A DNA stretch of 64,000 nt from Chloroflexota bacterium (GCA_016860845.1 BOKF01000012.1:124001-188000); one strand, 5' to 3'; positions 43,943-53,565 are shown, counted from the first letter of the stretch. Translations and numbers: made by a program. The notes: generated from the sequence alone by a model not told the origin.

Positions 43943-44460
43943 ACACACCTATCCCGGACTCATACTGGGTTCGACCCGGCCAGTTGTTGGCGGGAGAGTA
44001 TCCCCGCACCCCGGATGAAGCCGAATCGCGGCTGAAACTACGCCGTTTTTTAGCTGCTGGGGTTAACTTTTTCCTGAATTTAACCGAAGCCAGCGAATAC
44101 AGCCTGCAACCCTACCATGAGTTATTACAAAGCGAAGCGGCCAGGGGGGGATATTCGGTGGAGCATCAGCGCATGTCTATCCCCGATTTCAGCGTACCCT
44201 CTCCAGCGCAGATGATCCAAATTTTGGATACCCTTGAGACAGCCCTGGCGAGCAGGCGAGTTGTTTATGTTCACTGCTTCGGTGGAATTGGCCGCACCGG
44301 CACAGTCATTGGCTGTTACCTGGTCCGGCACGGCCTCTCAGGAGATGCCGCTTTGGCCGAGCTTGCTCGTTTGCGCCAGAACATCCCTGATGGCCGCCGG
44401 TCTTCGCCAGAAACCGAAGCGCAGCGGCGCTTGGTACAGGTTTGGGAAATTGGAAAGTGA
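43939..44460 (+). CDS. Dual-specificity/tyrosine-type protein phosphatase
   Basis: A 173-residue cysteine phosphatase. The P-loop VHCFGGIGRTGT supplies the CX5R motif (Cys and Arg), with a general-acid Asp likely in SIPDFSVPS about 45 residues before it. The N-terminal IPDSYWVRPGQLLAGEYPRTP is typical of the small bacterial dual-specificity/cyclin-phosphatase-like group. ATG 43939 overlaps the preceding stop and has AGGAG directly before it. Such enzymes remove phosphate from Tyr/Ser/Thr or phosphoinositides. Location next to an FHA protein suggests a shared phospho-signalling module. Its 3' end overlaps the likely start of the YheT-like hydrolase. Confidence 0.87.
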   Translation: MNTPIPDSYWVRPGQLLAGEYPRTPDEAESRLKLRRFLAAGVNFFLNLTEASEYSLQPYHELLQSEAARGGYSVEHQRMSIPDFSVPSPAQMIQILDTLETALASRRVVYVHCFGGIGRTGTVIGCYLVRHGLSGDAALAELARLRQNIPDGRRSSPETEAQRRLVQVWEIGK

Positions 44461-45460
44461 TCTTAAACAAAGGGACAGCCAGGATATTCCTGGGCTAAAA
44501 ATTAACTTCCAGCCCCACCCCCTGGCCCGCAATCCCCATTTTCAAACAATAGCCTCCAGTACAGCCCGAGACCGCCGAGCAGCCATGTGTGCTGCTGCCC
44601 GTGAGATGATTTTGGAGGTAGCGGGCGATGTTCGCTTGCAGGGTTTTTATTCGCCCCAGCCCGGCGGCCCATCCAAAGGCGTCGTGCTGCTGATCCACGG
44701 CTGGCTGGGCCAGGCCAATGCCAGCTACAACATCGCTATCGGCGAGTATCTTTACCAGCACGGTTACAGTGTTTTCCGGCTGAACCTGCGCGACCACGGT
44801 GATACCCACTCGCTCAATCCCGGTATTTTTCGCGGCGACCTGCTGGATGAAACTTTTGCCGCCACGCAACAAATCGCCCGATTGGAAAGCGGCCGGCCTT
44901 TTTACATCATCGGCTCCTCGCTGGGGGGTAACTTTGCCGCGCGGCTGGCCTGGCGGCACAGCCGGACACCGCTGCCTAACCTGGTGCAGACCCTGGCCGT
45001 CAATCCCCCGCTCGATCCCTACCACACCACCTTGAAACTGGACAGCGCCCCGGCTTTTTACCTGGCCTACTTTCGCCGCAAGTGGCAGCGGGCTTTCAGG
45101 AAGAAGCAGGCAGCCTTTCCCCACCTCTACGATTTCTCCCGCGCTGTTAGCGCGCGGACCTGTATGGCGATGACCGAAGCCTTTGTCGCCTTTACCCCTT
45201 ATTCCAGCGCGCGGGCCTATCTGGCCAGTTATGCTATCACCCCGGCCATGCTGGCAGACCTGCAAACTCCCGTAACCTTCATCACCGCCGCCGATGATCC
45301 CATCGTTCCCGTCGAAGATTTTCGGCCCTTCCACAACCTGACCCCTTACCTCAAACTTCACGTTCTACCTTACGGCGGCCATGTCGGTTTCATTGACCTC
45401 TTTCCCTTCCGCCGCTGGATTGCCCAGGCCGCGCTGGCCATTCTGTCCGGCGACCGGTAA
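44450..45460 (+). CDS. YheT-like alpha/beta-hydrolase
   Basis: An alpha/beta hydrolase of about 336 residues. The RNPHFQTIASS motif near the N-terminus is the entry signature of YheT/ABHD1-type hydrolases, so the start must precede it; TTG 44450, overlapping the phosphatase stop, is the best candidate. GSSLGGNFA holds the nucleophile Ser; VLLIHGWLG is the oxyanion region; Asp is in ITAADDPIVP and His in GGHVGFID. The family acts on medium- or long-chain esters, with substrate unknown. Much longer upstream frames inside the phosphatase gene are rejected. The ribosome site is poor, which fits translational coupling. Confidence 0.82.
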   Translation: MESDLKQRDSQDIPGLKINFQPHPLARNPHFQTIASSTARDRRAAMCAAAREMILEVAGDVRLQGFYSPQPGGPSKGVVLLIHGWLGQANASYNIAIGEYLYQHGYSVFRLNLRDHGDTHSLNPGIFRGDLLDETFAATQQIARLESGRPFYIIGSSLGGNFAARLAWRHSRTPLPNLVQTLAVNPPLDPYHTTLKLDSAPAFYLAYFRRKWQRAFRKKQAAFPHLYDFSRAVSARTCMAMTEAFVAFTPYSSARAYLASYAITPAMLADLQTPVTFITAADDPIVPVEDFRPFHNLTPYLKLHVLPYGGHVGFIDLFPFRRWIAQAALAILSGDR

Positions 45461-45519
45461 CCTTATAATTCCTACCGGCTTCAAATCCTGATCCAGTAAA
45501 ATTATCCATCATAAGGAGT

Positions 45520-45548
45520 TTGACAATCTCTGACCGAAGTTTTATAAT
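45520..45548 (+). promoter_or_regulatory. Consensus sigma-70 promoter of tRNA-Gly
   Basis: TTGACA (45520-45525), exactly 17 bases, TATAAT (45543-45548): both hexamers perfect. The tRNA begins 11 bases after the -10, so transcription starts just before its first base. Confidence 0.92.
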
Positions 45549-45558
45549 TCTAACCACT

Positions 45559-45630
45559 GCGGGTATAGTTCAGTGGTAGAACGCAACCTTCCCAAGGTTG
45601 ATGTCAGGGGTTCGAATCCCCTTACCCGCT
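45559..45630 (+). tRNA. tRNA-Gly (anticodon CCC)
   Basis: The 72-base cloverleaf is complete: acceptor GCGGGTA/TACCCGC, D arm with GTTCAGTGGTAGAAC, anticodon stem CAACC/GGTTG enclosing TTCCCAA (anticodon CCC, glycine codon GGG), T arm AGGGGTTCGAATCCCCT and discriminator T. CCA is not encoded. It is a single-gene transcript with its own promoter and terminator. The biosynthetic cluster begins 270 bp downstream. Confidence 0.96.
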
Positions 45631-45631
45631 C

Positions 45632-45657
45632 AAACCGGCGCAAGCCGGTTTTTTTTT
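45632..45657 (+). terminator. Rho-independent terminator of tRNA-Gly
   Basis: An 8-bp stem (AAACCGGC / GCCGGTTT) with a GCAA loop runs straight into further T residues. It is a strong terminator one base after the tRNA. Confidence 0.95.
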
Positions 45658-45898
45658 CAAACCAAATTCAAACTTTGATAAAATATACTCTTATTTAAGG
45701 GCAGCAAACTTCCAGTAGCTGTAATTTCTCCCCACAAAACATTTTCCCAAGCCCCCGCTCCAAGTCCACCTTGGCTTAGTCGAAGCTGGATTCGGGTGAG
45801 TCCAGAGATAGTAATGAAGACTGACTCATCAACCCTCAAAAATGGAGCCTCTACCTCTCTGACTGAAGTAAAGATGATGCTCTCTGAGCAGGAAGTTG

Positions 45899-48800
45899 AT
45901 GGTAAGCTCAATGAGTGATTTTACCACCCAAGCCGACCCCTTCTCATCGGAAAAATTAAAGGTTCTTGATCTGTTGCTCAAGAAAAAGGGGATCCCTATC
46001 CTCCAAGCCCAGCCCATTCCTCGACGGACGGGATCTGGCCCCTATCCCTTGTCCTTTGCCCAGCAACGCTTCTGGTTTCTCGAGCAATGGGCGCCTGGCA
46101 ACTCGATCTATAATGAGGCTCTGGCTTTTCGCTTGAAGGGTTTACTCAACCTCACCGCATTGGAACAAAGCCTGTCTGAAATTGGGCGACGTCATGAAAT
46201 TCTGCGTACTACCTTTTTAGCCGTGGATGGGCAGCCGTTTCAGATCATCGTCCCAGATATGCCCTTGCCATTAGCCATGTTAGATCTTCAGACACTACCT
46301 GAGACCGAGCGGGAAGTTGAGGCTCAACGATTAGTTACCGAGGAGGTAAAACAGCCCTTTGATTTGGCCCGAGGTCCATTGTTACGGGTTAAACTGTTGC
46401 GCCTGGCTCCAAAGGAAGATGTCCTCTTATTGACCATGCATCATATTATCTCTGATGGTTGGTCCTTTGAAGTGCTCCTGCGAGAGATGGCCGCTCTCTA
46501 CAGCGCCTACTGTGCCGGTCGCCCCTCGCCCTTGCCCGAATTGTCCGTCCAGTACGCTGACTTTGCGCTCTGGCAGCGACAGTGGTTGCAAAGTGAGAAG
46601 TTGGAGTTTCAGCTTAACTTCTGGAAACGGCAATTGGGGGGACAACTGCCTGTGCTGGAGCTACCCACCGACCGCTTGCGTCCTCCCATCCAAACCTATC
46701 GGGGGGCGCGTCAATCTCTGGTCCTGTCCCCAAACCTGATCGAGGCGCTTAAGGCGATGAGTCAGCAGGAAGGTACTACCCTATTTATGGCCTTACTCGC
46801 AGCATTCAAGACGTTACTCTATCGTTATACCGGCCAAGTAGATATCATGGTTGGTGTCCCCGTTGCTGGTCGTAACAAGGTCGAACTTGAGCAACTCATT
46901 GGTTTCTTCGTCAATATGCTCGTGTTACGCACCGACCTGTCGGGCAATCCCACTTTTCGAGACCTGCTGGGGCGGGTGCGCCAGGTGGCCTTGGAAGCTT
47001 ATGCTCACCAAGACGTGCCTTTCGAGAAACTGATAGAAGAATTGCAACCCGAGCGAGAAATGAGCCGCCCTCCGTTCTTCCAGGTGTTCTTTAATTGGCT
47101 TAATTTTACCCAGGCACAACTGAAGTGGCCCGGATTGAGCCTGAGCCTCTACGACATTAATAGCCGCGTAGCCAGATTTGATGTGACCTTCTATATCATA
47201 GAAGAGACCGAAAGGTTGAAGGTGACGGTAGATTACAACGTCGACCTGTTCGACGCCGTGACCATTACCCAAATGTTAAGCCACTTTGAAACTTTGCTGG
47301 CCAGCATCGTTACTAACCCTGAGCAGAGACTTTCCATTTTGCCGCTCTTAACCGAAACAGAACGATGCCAATTGTCCAACCGCACGCAGCTTGTGCATCC
47401 AACCAACCCCTTCATCAGATTCAGAAAGGAAGATATCGAGCAGGCGATCCCGGATCGTTTTGAGCAACAAGTGAGAAAGTATCCGGAGCGAATAGCCGTC
47501 AAGATGGGGGGTCATACCCTCACTTACGCTGCTCTCAACCAGGCTGCTAATCGTGTGGGTCGCGCCCTTCTAGTCCAGCGGAGGACAGGGGAGGAACCGG
47601 TCGCCCTGCTGTTTGATCAGAGCATTTCGCTGATTCTTACGATTATGGGTGTTTTGAAGGCAGGCAAGATCTACGTACCGCTGGAGCCTTCGTACCCTCC
47701 TGAAAGACTGACCTACATTCTGCAGGATTCGCAAGCTGGTCTCATCCTGACTGATAACAAAAATCTTGCCTTAGCCAGACAACTGGCCGGTCAGACCTGC
47801 CTGGTAATTAACGTTGACGAGATCGACTCCCACCTGTCTACGGCGAACTTGGGTTTATCCATTTCACCGGACACCCTGACCTATATCCTCTACACCTCCG
47901 GCTCGACCGGGCAACCCAAAGGGGTCGTTCAGAATCATCGCAATGTGCTTCACTTCATCATGAATTATACCAATGGCCTTCATATCCAGGCAGAGGACCG
48001 TTTGTCCCTGTTGCCAGCCTATAGTTTCAGTGCAGCGGCGATGGATATCTTTGCCGCCTTGCTTAACGGTGCAGCCGTCTTTCCATTCAATCTGAAAAAA
48101 GAAGGCGCGGCCAATTTGGCCAGTTGGTTGATCGGGGAAGAAATCACCATTTACCATTCGGTGCCAACGGTTTTTCGTTCCTTACTTATGACCCTGATGG
48201 GTGAGGAACAGTTTCCCAAGCTCCGTTTAATAGATTTGGGGGGTGAAACGGTCTATCAGAGAGATGTGGAACTGTACAAAAAATACTTTTCTGCCGATTG
48301 CCTCTTGGTCAATGGTTATGGATGCACGGAACTGAATGTCGCCCGTCAATACTTTATCAATAAAGACACCCCGATGAGCAGAAGCGTGGCCCCAGTTGGT
48401 TACGCAGTTGAGGATACGGAGATCCTGTTGCTTGCTGAGACTGGCGAAGAGGTTGGGCTTAATCGTATGGGCGAAATCGCCGTCAGGAGTCGCTACCTTT
48501 GCCCAGGGTATTGGCGCAAGCCAGACCTCACCCAAGCTGCTTTCCGGTCTGATCCGGCAGGTGGAAATGAAAAGGTCTACTATACCGGAGACATGGGCCG
48601 CATACTAGCGGATGGTTGCCTTATTTACCACGGGCGGCGCGACTCTCAGGTGAAAGTGAGAGGCCATCGGATCGAAGTCGCTGAAATCGAGATGTCTCTA
48701 CTCGGCCATCCTGCCGTCAAAGAGGCTGTCGTGGTGGCCCGAGAGGATGTACCCACTGACAGACGCCTGGTGGCTTACCTTGTCCCCAAAGAGCCAGCGC

Positions 48801-49267
48801 CTACTATCAGTGAATTACACTGTTTCCTGAAAGAGAAACTGCCTGATTACATGCTGCCTTCCACCTTCGTGATGCAGAAGGCGTTGCCTTTGACCTCCAC
48901 CGGCAAAATAGACCGCCACAGTCTGCCGCCCCCTGGCCCGGTGCGCCCCCATTTAAATGGGATGTACGTAGCGCCTCGAACCCCTGTCGAACAGCGGCTC
49001 ACCGGTATCTGGATCCAACTCCTTAGGCTGGAACAGGTCGGCGTCCACGACAACTTTTTTGAGTTAGGCGGGCACTCTCTGTTGGCCATTCAAGTCATTT
49101 CCCGTTTGCGTGAAGCTTTCCAGGTAGAACTCTCTCTACGCAACCTGTTTGAAGCGCCGACCGTGGCCAGCCTGGCTGAACGGATTGAGGCAATTTATTG
49201 GCTGAAGCAAGGATTACGAGTTCCTGGTAGCCTTATGGAAGACGACCGCGAGGAAATAGAGTTATGA
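45899..49267 (+). CDS. Non-ribosomal peptide synthetase, one module (C-A-T)
   Basis: A 1122-residue single-module synthetase. Condensation domain (about 40-465): LSFAQQRFWFLEQ and HHIISDGWS (intact HHxxxDG). Adenylation domain (about 490-1000): YTSGSTGQPKGV (A3), GYGCTELN (A5), YTGDMGRI and GRRDSQVKVRGHRIE (A7-A8), LTSTGKIDR (A10 Lys). Carrier domain: ELGGHSLLAIQ with phosphopantetheine Ser1060. At the A4 position, where alpha-amino-acid domains have FDxS, this one reads SFSAAAM (Ser711 for the Asp), suggesting a substrate without a normal alpha-amino group. The tail MEDDREEIEL is acidic and probably docks the TubC-like domain of the next protein. ATG 45899 has AGGA upstream; the stop overlaps the next ATG. 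No loading domain is present, so an acyl starter is likely. Confidence 0.95.
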   Translation: MVSSMSDFTTQADPFSSEKLKVLDLLLKKKGIPILQAQPIPRRTGSGPYPLSFAQQRFWFLEQWAPGNSIYNEALAFRLKGLLNLTALEQSLSEIGRRHEILRTTFLAVDGQPFQIIVPDMPLPLAMLDLQTLPETEREVEAQRLVTEEVKQPFDLARGPLLRVKLLRLAPKEDVLLLTMHHIISDGWSFEVLLREMAALYSAYCAGRPSPLPELSVQYADFALWQRQWLQSEKLEFQLNFWKRQLGGQLPVLELPTDRLRPPIQTYRGARQSLVLSPNLIEALKAMSQQEGTTLFMALLAAFKTLLYRYTGQVDIMVGVPVAGRNKVELEQLIGFFVNMLVLRTDLSGNPTFRDLLGRVRQVALEAYAHQDVPFEKLIEELQPEREMSRPPFFQVFFNWLNFTQAQLKWPGLSLSLYDINSRVARFDVTFYIIEETERLKVTVDYNVDLFDAVTITQMLSHFETLLASIVTNPEQRLSILPLLTETERCQLSNRTQLVHPTNPFIRFRKEDIEQAIPDRFEQQVRKYPERIAVKMGGHTLTYAALNQAANRVGRALLVQRRTGEEPVALLFDQSISLILTIMGVLKAGKIYVPLEPSYPPERLTYILQDSQAGLILTDNKNLALARQLAGQTCLVINVDEIDSHLSTANLGLSISPDTLTYILYTSGSTGQPKGVVQNHRNVLHFIMNYTNGLHIQAEDRLSLLPAYSFSAAAMDIFAALLNGAAVFPFNLKKEGAANLASWLIGEEITIYHSVPTVFRSLLMTLMGEEQFPKLRLIDLGGETVYQRDVELYKKYFSADCLLVNGYGCTELNVARQYFINKDTPMSRSVAPVGYAVEDTEILLLAETGEEVGLNRMGEIAVRSRYLCPGYWRKPDLTQAAFRSDPAGGNEKVYYTGDMGRILADGCLIYHGRRDSQVKVRGHRIEVAEIEMSLLGHPAVKEAVVVAREDVPTDRRLVAYLVPKEPAPTISELHCFLKEKLPDYMLPSTFVMQKALPLTSTGKIDRHSLPPPGPVRPHLNGMYVAPRTPVEQRLTGIWIQLLRLEQVGVHDNFFELGGHSLLAIQVISRLREAFQVELSLRNLFEAPTVASLAERIEAIYWLKQGLRVPGSLMEDDREEIEL

Positions 49268-52200
49268 ATACTTTCGAGTTTTTGGCTTATCTTCGTAGTC
49301 TAGATGTAAGGCTTTCTGCTGCTGGCGAGCAATTACACCTTAGCGCCCCTAAAGGAGTGTTAACGCCTGCTCTACGGGCAGAGTTGGCTGAACGAAAAAA
49401 AGAGATCCTGACCGTGCTGGATGAAGCTGACCAGGCCAAACCTTCTACCCTTCCTCCTATATCGCCTAGCTGCCGGGTTGGAAACCTGCCTCTTTCCTTT
49501 GCCCAGCAGCGCCTTTGGTTCTTTGTTCAATTGGAACCTGGCACTCCTACTTATAATGTCGTCACCGCTTTTCAGCTCAAGGGTTTACTCAAGGTCACCG
49601 TATTGGAGCAGAGTTTGGCCGAAATGGGGCGACGCCACGAAATCCTGCGCGCTACCTTTGTCGCCATAGATGGGAAACCATACCAGATCATTGCTCCGGA
49701 TATGGCTTTGACGTTGCCAATCGTAGATCTACGCTCGCTGCCTGCGCTTGAGCGAGAAGCTGAAGCCCAACGTTTGATCGTTGAAGAAGCCCGCCAGTTA
49801 TTTGATCTGACCCGGGGCCCCTTGTTACGGGTCAAACTGCTACGCCTGGCCAAAACGGAGCATAAACTGCTTTTGATGATGCACCACCTTGTCTCCGATG
49901 GCTGGTCTTTGGAGATATTTTTTCGAGAATTGTCGGTTCTCTATAAGGCTTATGGCGCGGGCCAGTCTTCATCCCTGCCCGAATTGCCCATCCAGTACGC
50001 CGACTTTGTGGTCTGGCAGCGGCGCTGGCTACAGGGTGAAGTACTGGAGCCTCAACTTGATTACTGGAAGCGACAACTGCAGGGACCGTTACCTGTATTG
50101 GAGTTGCCTACCGATCATCCACGGCCGGCCGTCCAGACTTATCAGGGCGCGTGCCAATCTCTGATGCTACCCACACCTCTGACTGAGACGCTCAAGTCAT
50201 TGAGCGGGCAGGCGGGGTGTACCCTGTTTATGACCTTACTGACAGCCTTCAAGATCCTGCTTTACCGTTATACCGGACAGACAGACATAATCGTCGGCGT
50301 TCCCATCGCCGGCCGCAATCAGCTAGAAACCGAGGGACTGATTGGCTGTTTTGTCAACACATTGGTCATACGGTCTGATTTGTGCGACAACCCTACTTTT
50401 CGAGCGTTGCTTGCTCGCATCCGTGAAGTAGTCTTGGCGGCTTTCGCCCACCAAGACTTGCCCTTCGAAAAGCTGGTAGAGAAACTACAACCAGAAAGGA
50501 CACTCAACCATTCCCCCTTGTTTCAGGTAATGTTTCAATACCTAAACGATTTCCTGTCAACCTTAATGTTAACTGACCTAACCGTAAGCCCTTTAGAGAT
50601 TGACACGGGAACGGCCAAGTTTGATTTGAGCCTGTTTATAATCGAGAGAGCAGAAGGATTGAGGGTGGCGGTGGAGTATAACACTGATTTGTTCGAAACC
50701 AGCACAATTACCCGGCTGCTAGGGCATTTCCAGACCTTGCTGGCGGGTATTGGGGCTAATCCCGACGAAGGTATTTCAAATTTGCCGTTATTGGCGGAAA
50801 CCGAGCGTCATCAGCTCCTTATCGAGTGGAATAATACCCAGGCGAGCTACCCCCAAGAAGTATGCCTCCATCAACTCTTTGAGGCCCAAGTAGAGCAGAC
50901 GCCGGACGCGGTAGCCATGATCTTTCCTTCAACAAACTTGGGGCATGGGGAAGACAGCCAATTGACTTATCGAGAACTGAATCGCCGCGCCAATCAGTTA
51001 GCCCATCGTTTGCAGGCTCTGGGGGTAGGACCAGAGGTTCTGGTGGGCCTATATCTCGAACGTTCTCCCGAGATGGTGGTAGGGTTGTTAGGTGTTCTCA
51101 AGGCAGGTGGAGCTTATATACCCCTGGACCTAGCCTATCCCCCGGCGCGCCTGGCCTTTATGTTAGACGATGCTCGACCGGCGGTATTATTGACCCAACA
51201 AAGGTTGATGGCAAGACTGCCCCACTACAAAGGCCAGATCATCACCATAGACTTGGACGGGCAAGATTTGGTTAGACAAAGTGCCGAGAATCCAGCGAGC
51301 GGAGTGACGGCCGATAACTTGGCCTATGTGATATACACTTCAGGTTCCACCGGCCAACCAAAAGGGGTGATGATCTCCCATCGGGCCATTTGCAATCATA
51401 TGCATTGGATGCAAGCGACCTTCCCTCTGACTGAGACGGATCGGGTGCTACAGAAAACCCCCTTCAGTTTTGATGCCTCTGTCTGGGAGTTTTACGCCCC
51501 GTTACTGGTCGGTGGGCAGTTGATCCTTACTCGTCCGGGTGCGCATCAAGACAGCGCCTACTTGGTCCAGTTGATAGCTGCCTATCAAGTGACCCATCTC
51601 AAACTTGTCCCGGCTTTGCTTCAGATGTTGCTGGCAGAGCCAGAGTTTGAGCGTTGTCATTACCTGAGGCGAGTTTTCTGCGGGGGGGAGGTGTTGCCGG
51701 TTGAGCTTCAGGAGCGTTTCTTTACCCGGCTGGGGGCCGAGCTATACAATCTGTATGGTCCGACCGAAGCGTGCATTGACGCCACTTACTGGACCTGCCG
51801 GCCTGACCCTCAGCAACGGCTCGTGCCTATTGGTCGCCCGATTGCTAACACCCAGGTTTATTTGCTGGATCCTCATTTACAGCCTGTCCCGATTGGGGTT
51901 CCGGGTGAGTTGCATATTGGTGGAACGGCGCTGGGGCGAGGCTACCTCAACCGACCTGAGTTGACCGGGGAGAAGTTCATCCCTAATCCTTTCAGTGACG
52001 AGCCAGGAGCATACCTGTACAAGACGGGAGACCTGGCCCGTTACTTACCGGATGGCGCCATTGAGTTTCTGGGTCGGATTGATCATCAGGTGAAGATTCG
52101 TGGTGTCCGCATCGAGTTGGGAGAGGTAGAGGCAGTGCTGGCACAACATCCGGCCGTGCGAGAGAGCCTGGTCACCGTTCGTGAGGACGCGCCTGGCGAC

Positions 52201-53550
52201 AAGAGATTGGTAGCCTATGTTGTCCCTGGGCAAGAACCTGTACCTGTCAGCAGTGAATTACGCGCCTGGCTGAAAGAAAAGCTACCCGATTATATGCTCC
52301 CCTCCGCCTTCGTGTTGTTGGACGCCCTACCACTGACGCCTAATGGCAAAGTAGATCGCCACACATTGCCCAGACCGCATCAGACGAGACTCGAACCAGA
52401 AGCGACCTTTGTCGTTCCCTGCACTCCGGCGGAAGAAGTTGTGGCGAGCATCTGCAGCCAAGTTCTTGGCCTCAAGCGAATCGGCCTCCACGATAACTTC
52501 TTTGAGTTAGGCGGGCACTCCCTGCTGGCCATCCAGGTTGTTTCTCGATTGTATAAATTTTTTAGAGTTGAATTGCCCTTACTTACCCTGTTTGAGCAAC
52601 CCACGGTATTTGGCCTGGTCAATGCCCTCGCCCAAATCTGGGGCGGGCGAGAAATTGTTGAGGAGATTGCCCGCACCTTGCAGGAACTCGAACAACTTTC
52701 AGCAGATGAAGTAACAATAATGCTCTCTACCCAGAAAGTTAAAGAGCGGGCGATGCCTTTGTCTTCGTTGGTGTGCGTTCAATCCAATGGTTCTAGCCCT
52801 CCCTTTTTTTGTATACCTGGAAATTTGGGCAACATTTTTACCGATCTTGGCGACCTGGCTCGACATCTTGGACCAGATCGACCCTTTTACGGTTTCCAGG
52901 ATGGCGTACACAACCCGGCCGGAATTAAGGCCCTGGCTTGTTATTATCTCCATGAAATTCAAACCGTACAACCACAGGGGCCTTACTTCCTGGGAGGCGT
53001 GTGTGCGGGGGCGGTGATAGCTTTCGAAATGGCCCAGCAACTCCAGGCCCAAGGTCAGCCGGTCGGGCTGTTAGCCTTAGTAGAGCCTTCAGCCCCTCGC
53101 CCGATCGGGCTTCGGCCTTATCTCAATTTTGTTCTCTTAGTCTCGCGTCGGATTTTACAACGATTTAGCCGTCACTCCCATAACATGATGCAACTTAACT
53201 TTACCGAGCGGGGAAATTACCTCCGTCTGAAAGCGAAGCTGGTGGCCAATAGTTGGGCTTTAGTGCGTTATGTTCCACAATCCTATCCAGGTAAAATCCA
53301 CCTCTTTGTGACTGAGGGGTCACTGAACCCTCCCCATGCCCGTTTAGGCTGGCGTGAATTGGCGGCTGGGGGAACAGAACTCCATGTGATGCCCGGCACC
53401 CACGCTGCCATCACCCACACTCACGAGGCCGTACCAGAGGAAACTCACTTACAAGTTTTGGCCGAACAATTGAGGGCTTGCCTAGACGACGCTCTTGCTA
53501 CCTCCGGTTTCGAGTTAGAGAACAAAATGTTAGCCTTAAGAACTTTTTAA
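49264..53550 (+). CDS. Non-ribosomal peptide synthetase, terminal module (docking-C-A-T-TE)
   Basis: A 1428-residue protein. Residues 1-55 are a TubC-type docking domain (LHLSAPKGVLTPALRAELAERKKEIL region). C domain (about 75-505) has MMHHLVSDGWS. A domain (about 535-1040) has YTSGSTGQPKGV, FSFDASVWEF, NLYGPTEACID, KTGDLARYLPDG and LTPNGKVDR. Manual reading of the ten-residue code gives D-A-W-K-F-G-L-I-D-K, close to a Gln/Glu-type code I recall; substrate call is tentative. Carrier Ser1086 lies in ELGGHSLLA. A thioesterase (about 1160-1420) has GGVCAGAVIAFEM with Cys1247 in place of Ser, Glu1274 in LVEPSAP and His1380 in MPGTHAA. It should release the product. The start overlaps the previous stop (ATGA). 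Confidence 0.95.
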   Translation: MNTFEFLAYLRSLDVRLSAAGEQLHLSAPKGVLTPALRAELAERKKEILTVLDEADQAKPSTLPPISPSCRVGNLPLSFAQQRLWFFVQLEPGTPTYNVVTAFQLKGLLKVTVLEQSLAEMGRRHEILRATFVAIDGKPYQIIAPDMALTLPIVDLRSLPALEREAEAQRLIVEEARQLFDLTRGPLLRVKLLRLAKTEHKLLLMMHHLVSDGWSLEIFFRELSVLYKAYGAGQSSSLPELPIQYADFVVWQRRWLQGEVLEPQLDYWKRQLQGPLPVLELPTDHPRPAVQTYQGACQSLMLPTPLTETLKSLSGQAGCTLFMTLLTAFKILLYRYTGQTDIIVGVPIAGRNQLETEGLIGCFVNTLVIRSDLCDNPTFRALLARIREVVLAAFAHQDLPFEKLVEKLQPERTLNHSPLFQVMFQYLNDFLSTLMLTDLTVSPLEIDTGTAKFDLSLFIIERAEGLRVAVEYNTDLFETSTITRLLGHFQTLLAGIGANPDEGISNLPLLAETERHQLLIEWNNTQASYPQEVCLHQLFEAQVEQTPDAVAMIFPSTNLGHGEDSQLTYRELNRRANQLAHRLQALGVGPEVLVGLYLERSPEMVVGLLGVLKAGGAYIPLDLAYPPARLAFMLDDARPAVLLTQQRLMARLPHYKGQIITIDLDGQDLVRQSAENPASGVTADNLAYVIYTSGSTGQPKGVMISHRAICNHMHWMQATFPLTETDRVLQKTPFSFDASVWEFYAPLLVGGQLILTRPGAHQDSAYLVQLIAAYQVTHLKLVPALLQMLLAEPEFERCHYLRRVFCGGEVLPVELQERFFTRLGAELYNLYGPTEACIDATYWTCRPDPQQRLVPIGRPIANTQVYLLDPHLQPVPIGVPGELHIGGTALGRGYLNRPELTGEKFIPNPFSDEPGAYLYKTGDLARYLPDGAIEFLGRIDHQVKIRGVRIELGEVEAVLAQHPAVRESLVTVREDAPGDKRLVAYVVPGQEPVPVSSELRAWLKEKLPDYMLPSAFVLLDALPLTPNGKVDRHTLPRPHQTRLEPEATFVVPCTPAEEVVASICSQVLGLKRIGLHDNFFELGGHSLLAIQVVSRLYKFFRVELPLLTLFEQPTVFGLVNALAQIWGGREIVEEIARTLQELEQLSADEVTIMLSTQKVKERAMPLSSLVCVQSNGSSPPFFCIPGNLGNIFTDLGDLARHLGPDRPFYGFQDGVHNPAGIKALACYYLHEIQTVQPQGPYFLGGVCAGAVIAFEMAQQLQAQGQPVGLLALVEPSAPRPIGLRPYLNFVLLVSRRILQRFSRHSHNMMQLNFTERGNYLRLKAKLVANSWALVRYVPQSYPGKIHLFVTEGSLNPPHARLGWRELAAGGTELHVMPGTHAAITHTHEAVPEETHLQVLAEQLRACLDDALATSGFELENKMLALRTF

Positions 53551-53565
53551 GAGAAAGGAAAGGCA

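Noticed and set aside
45657..45911. 84-codon minus-strand frame before the NRPS genes
   Set aside because: No ribosome site or recognisable motif, overlaps the NRPS start and probably its promoter region; treated as non-coding.
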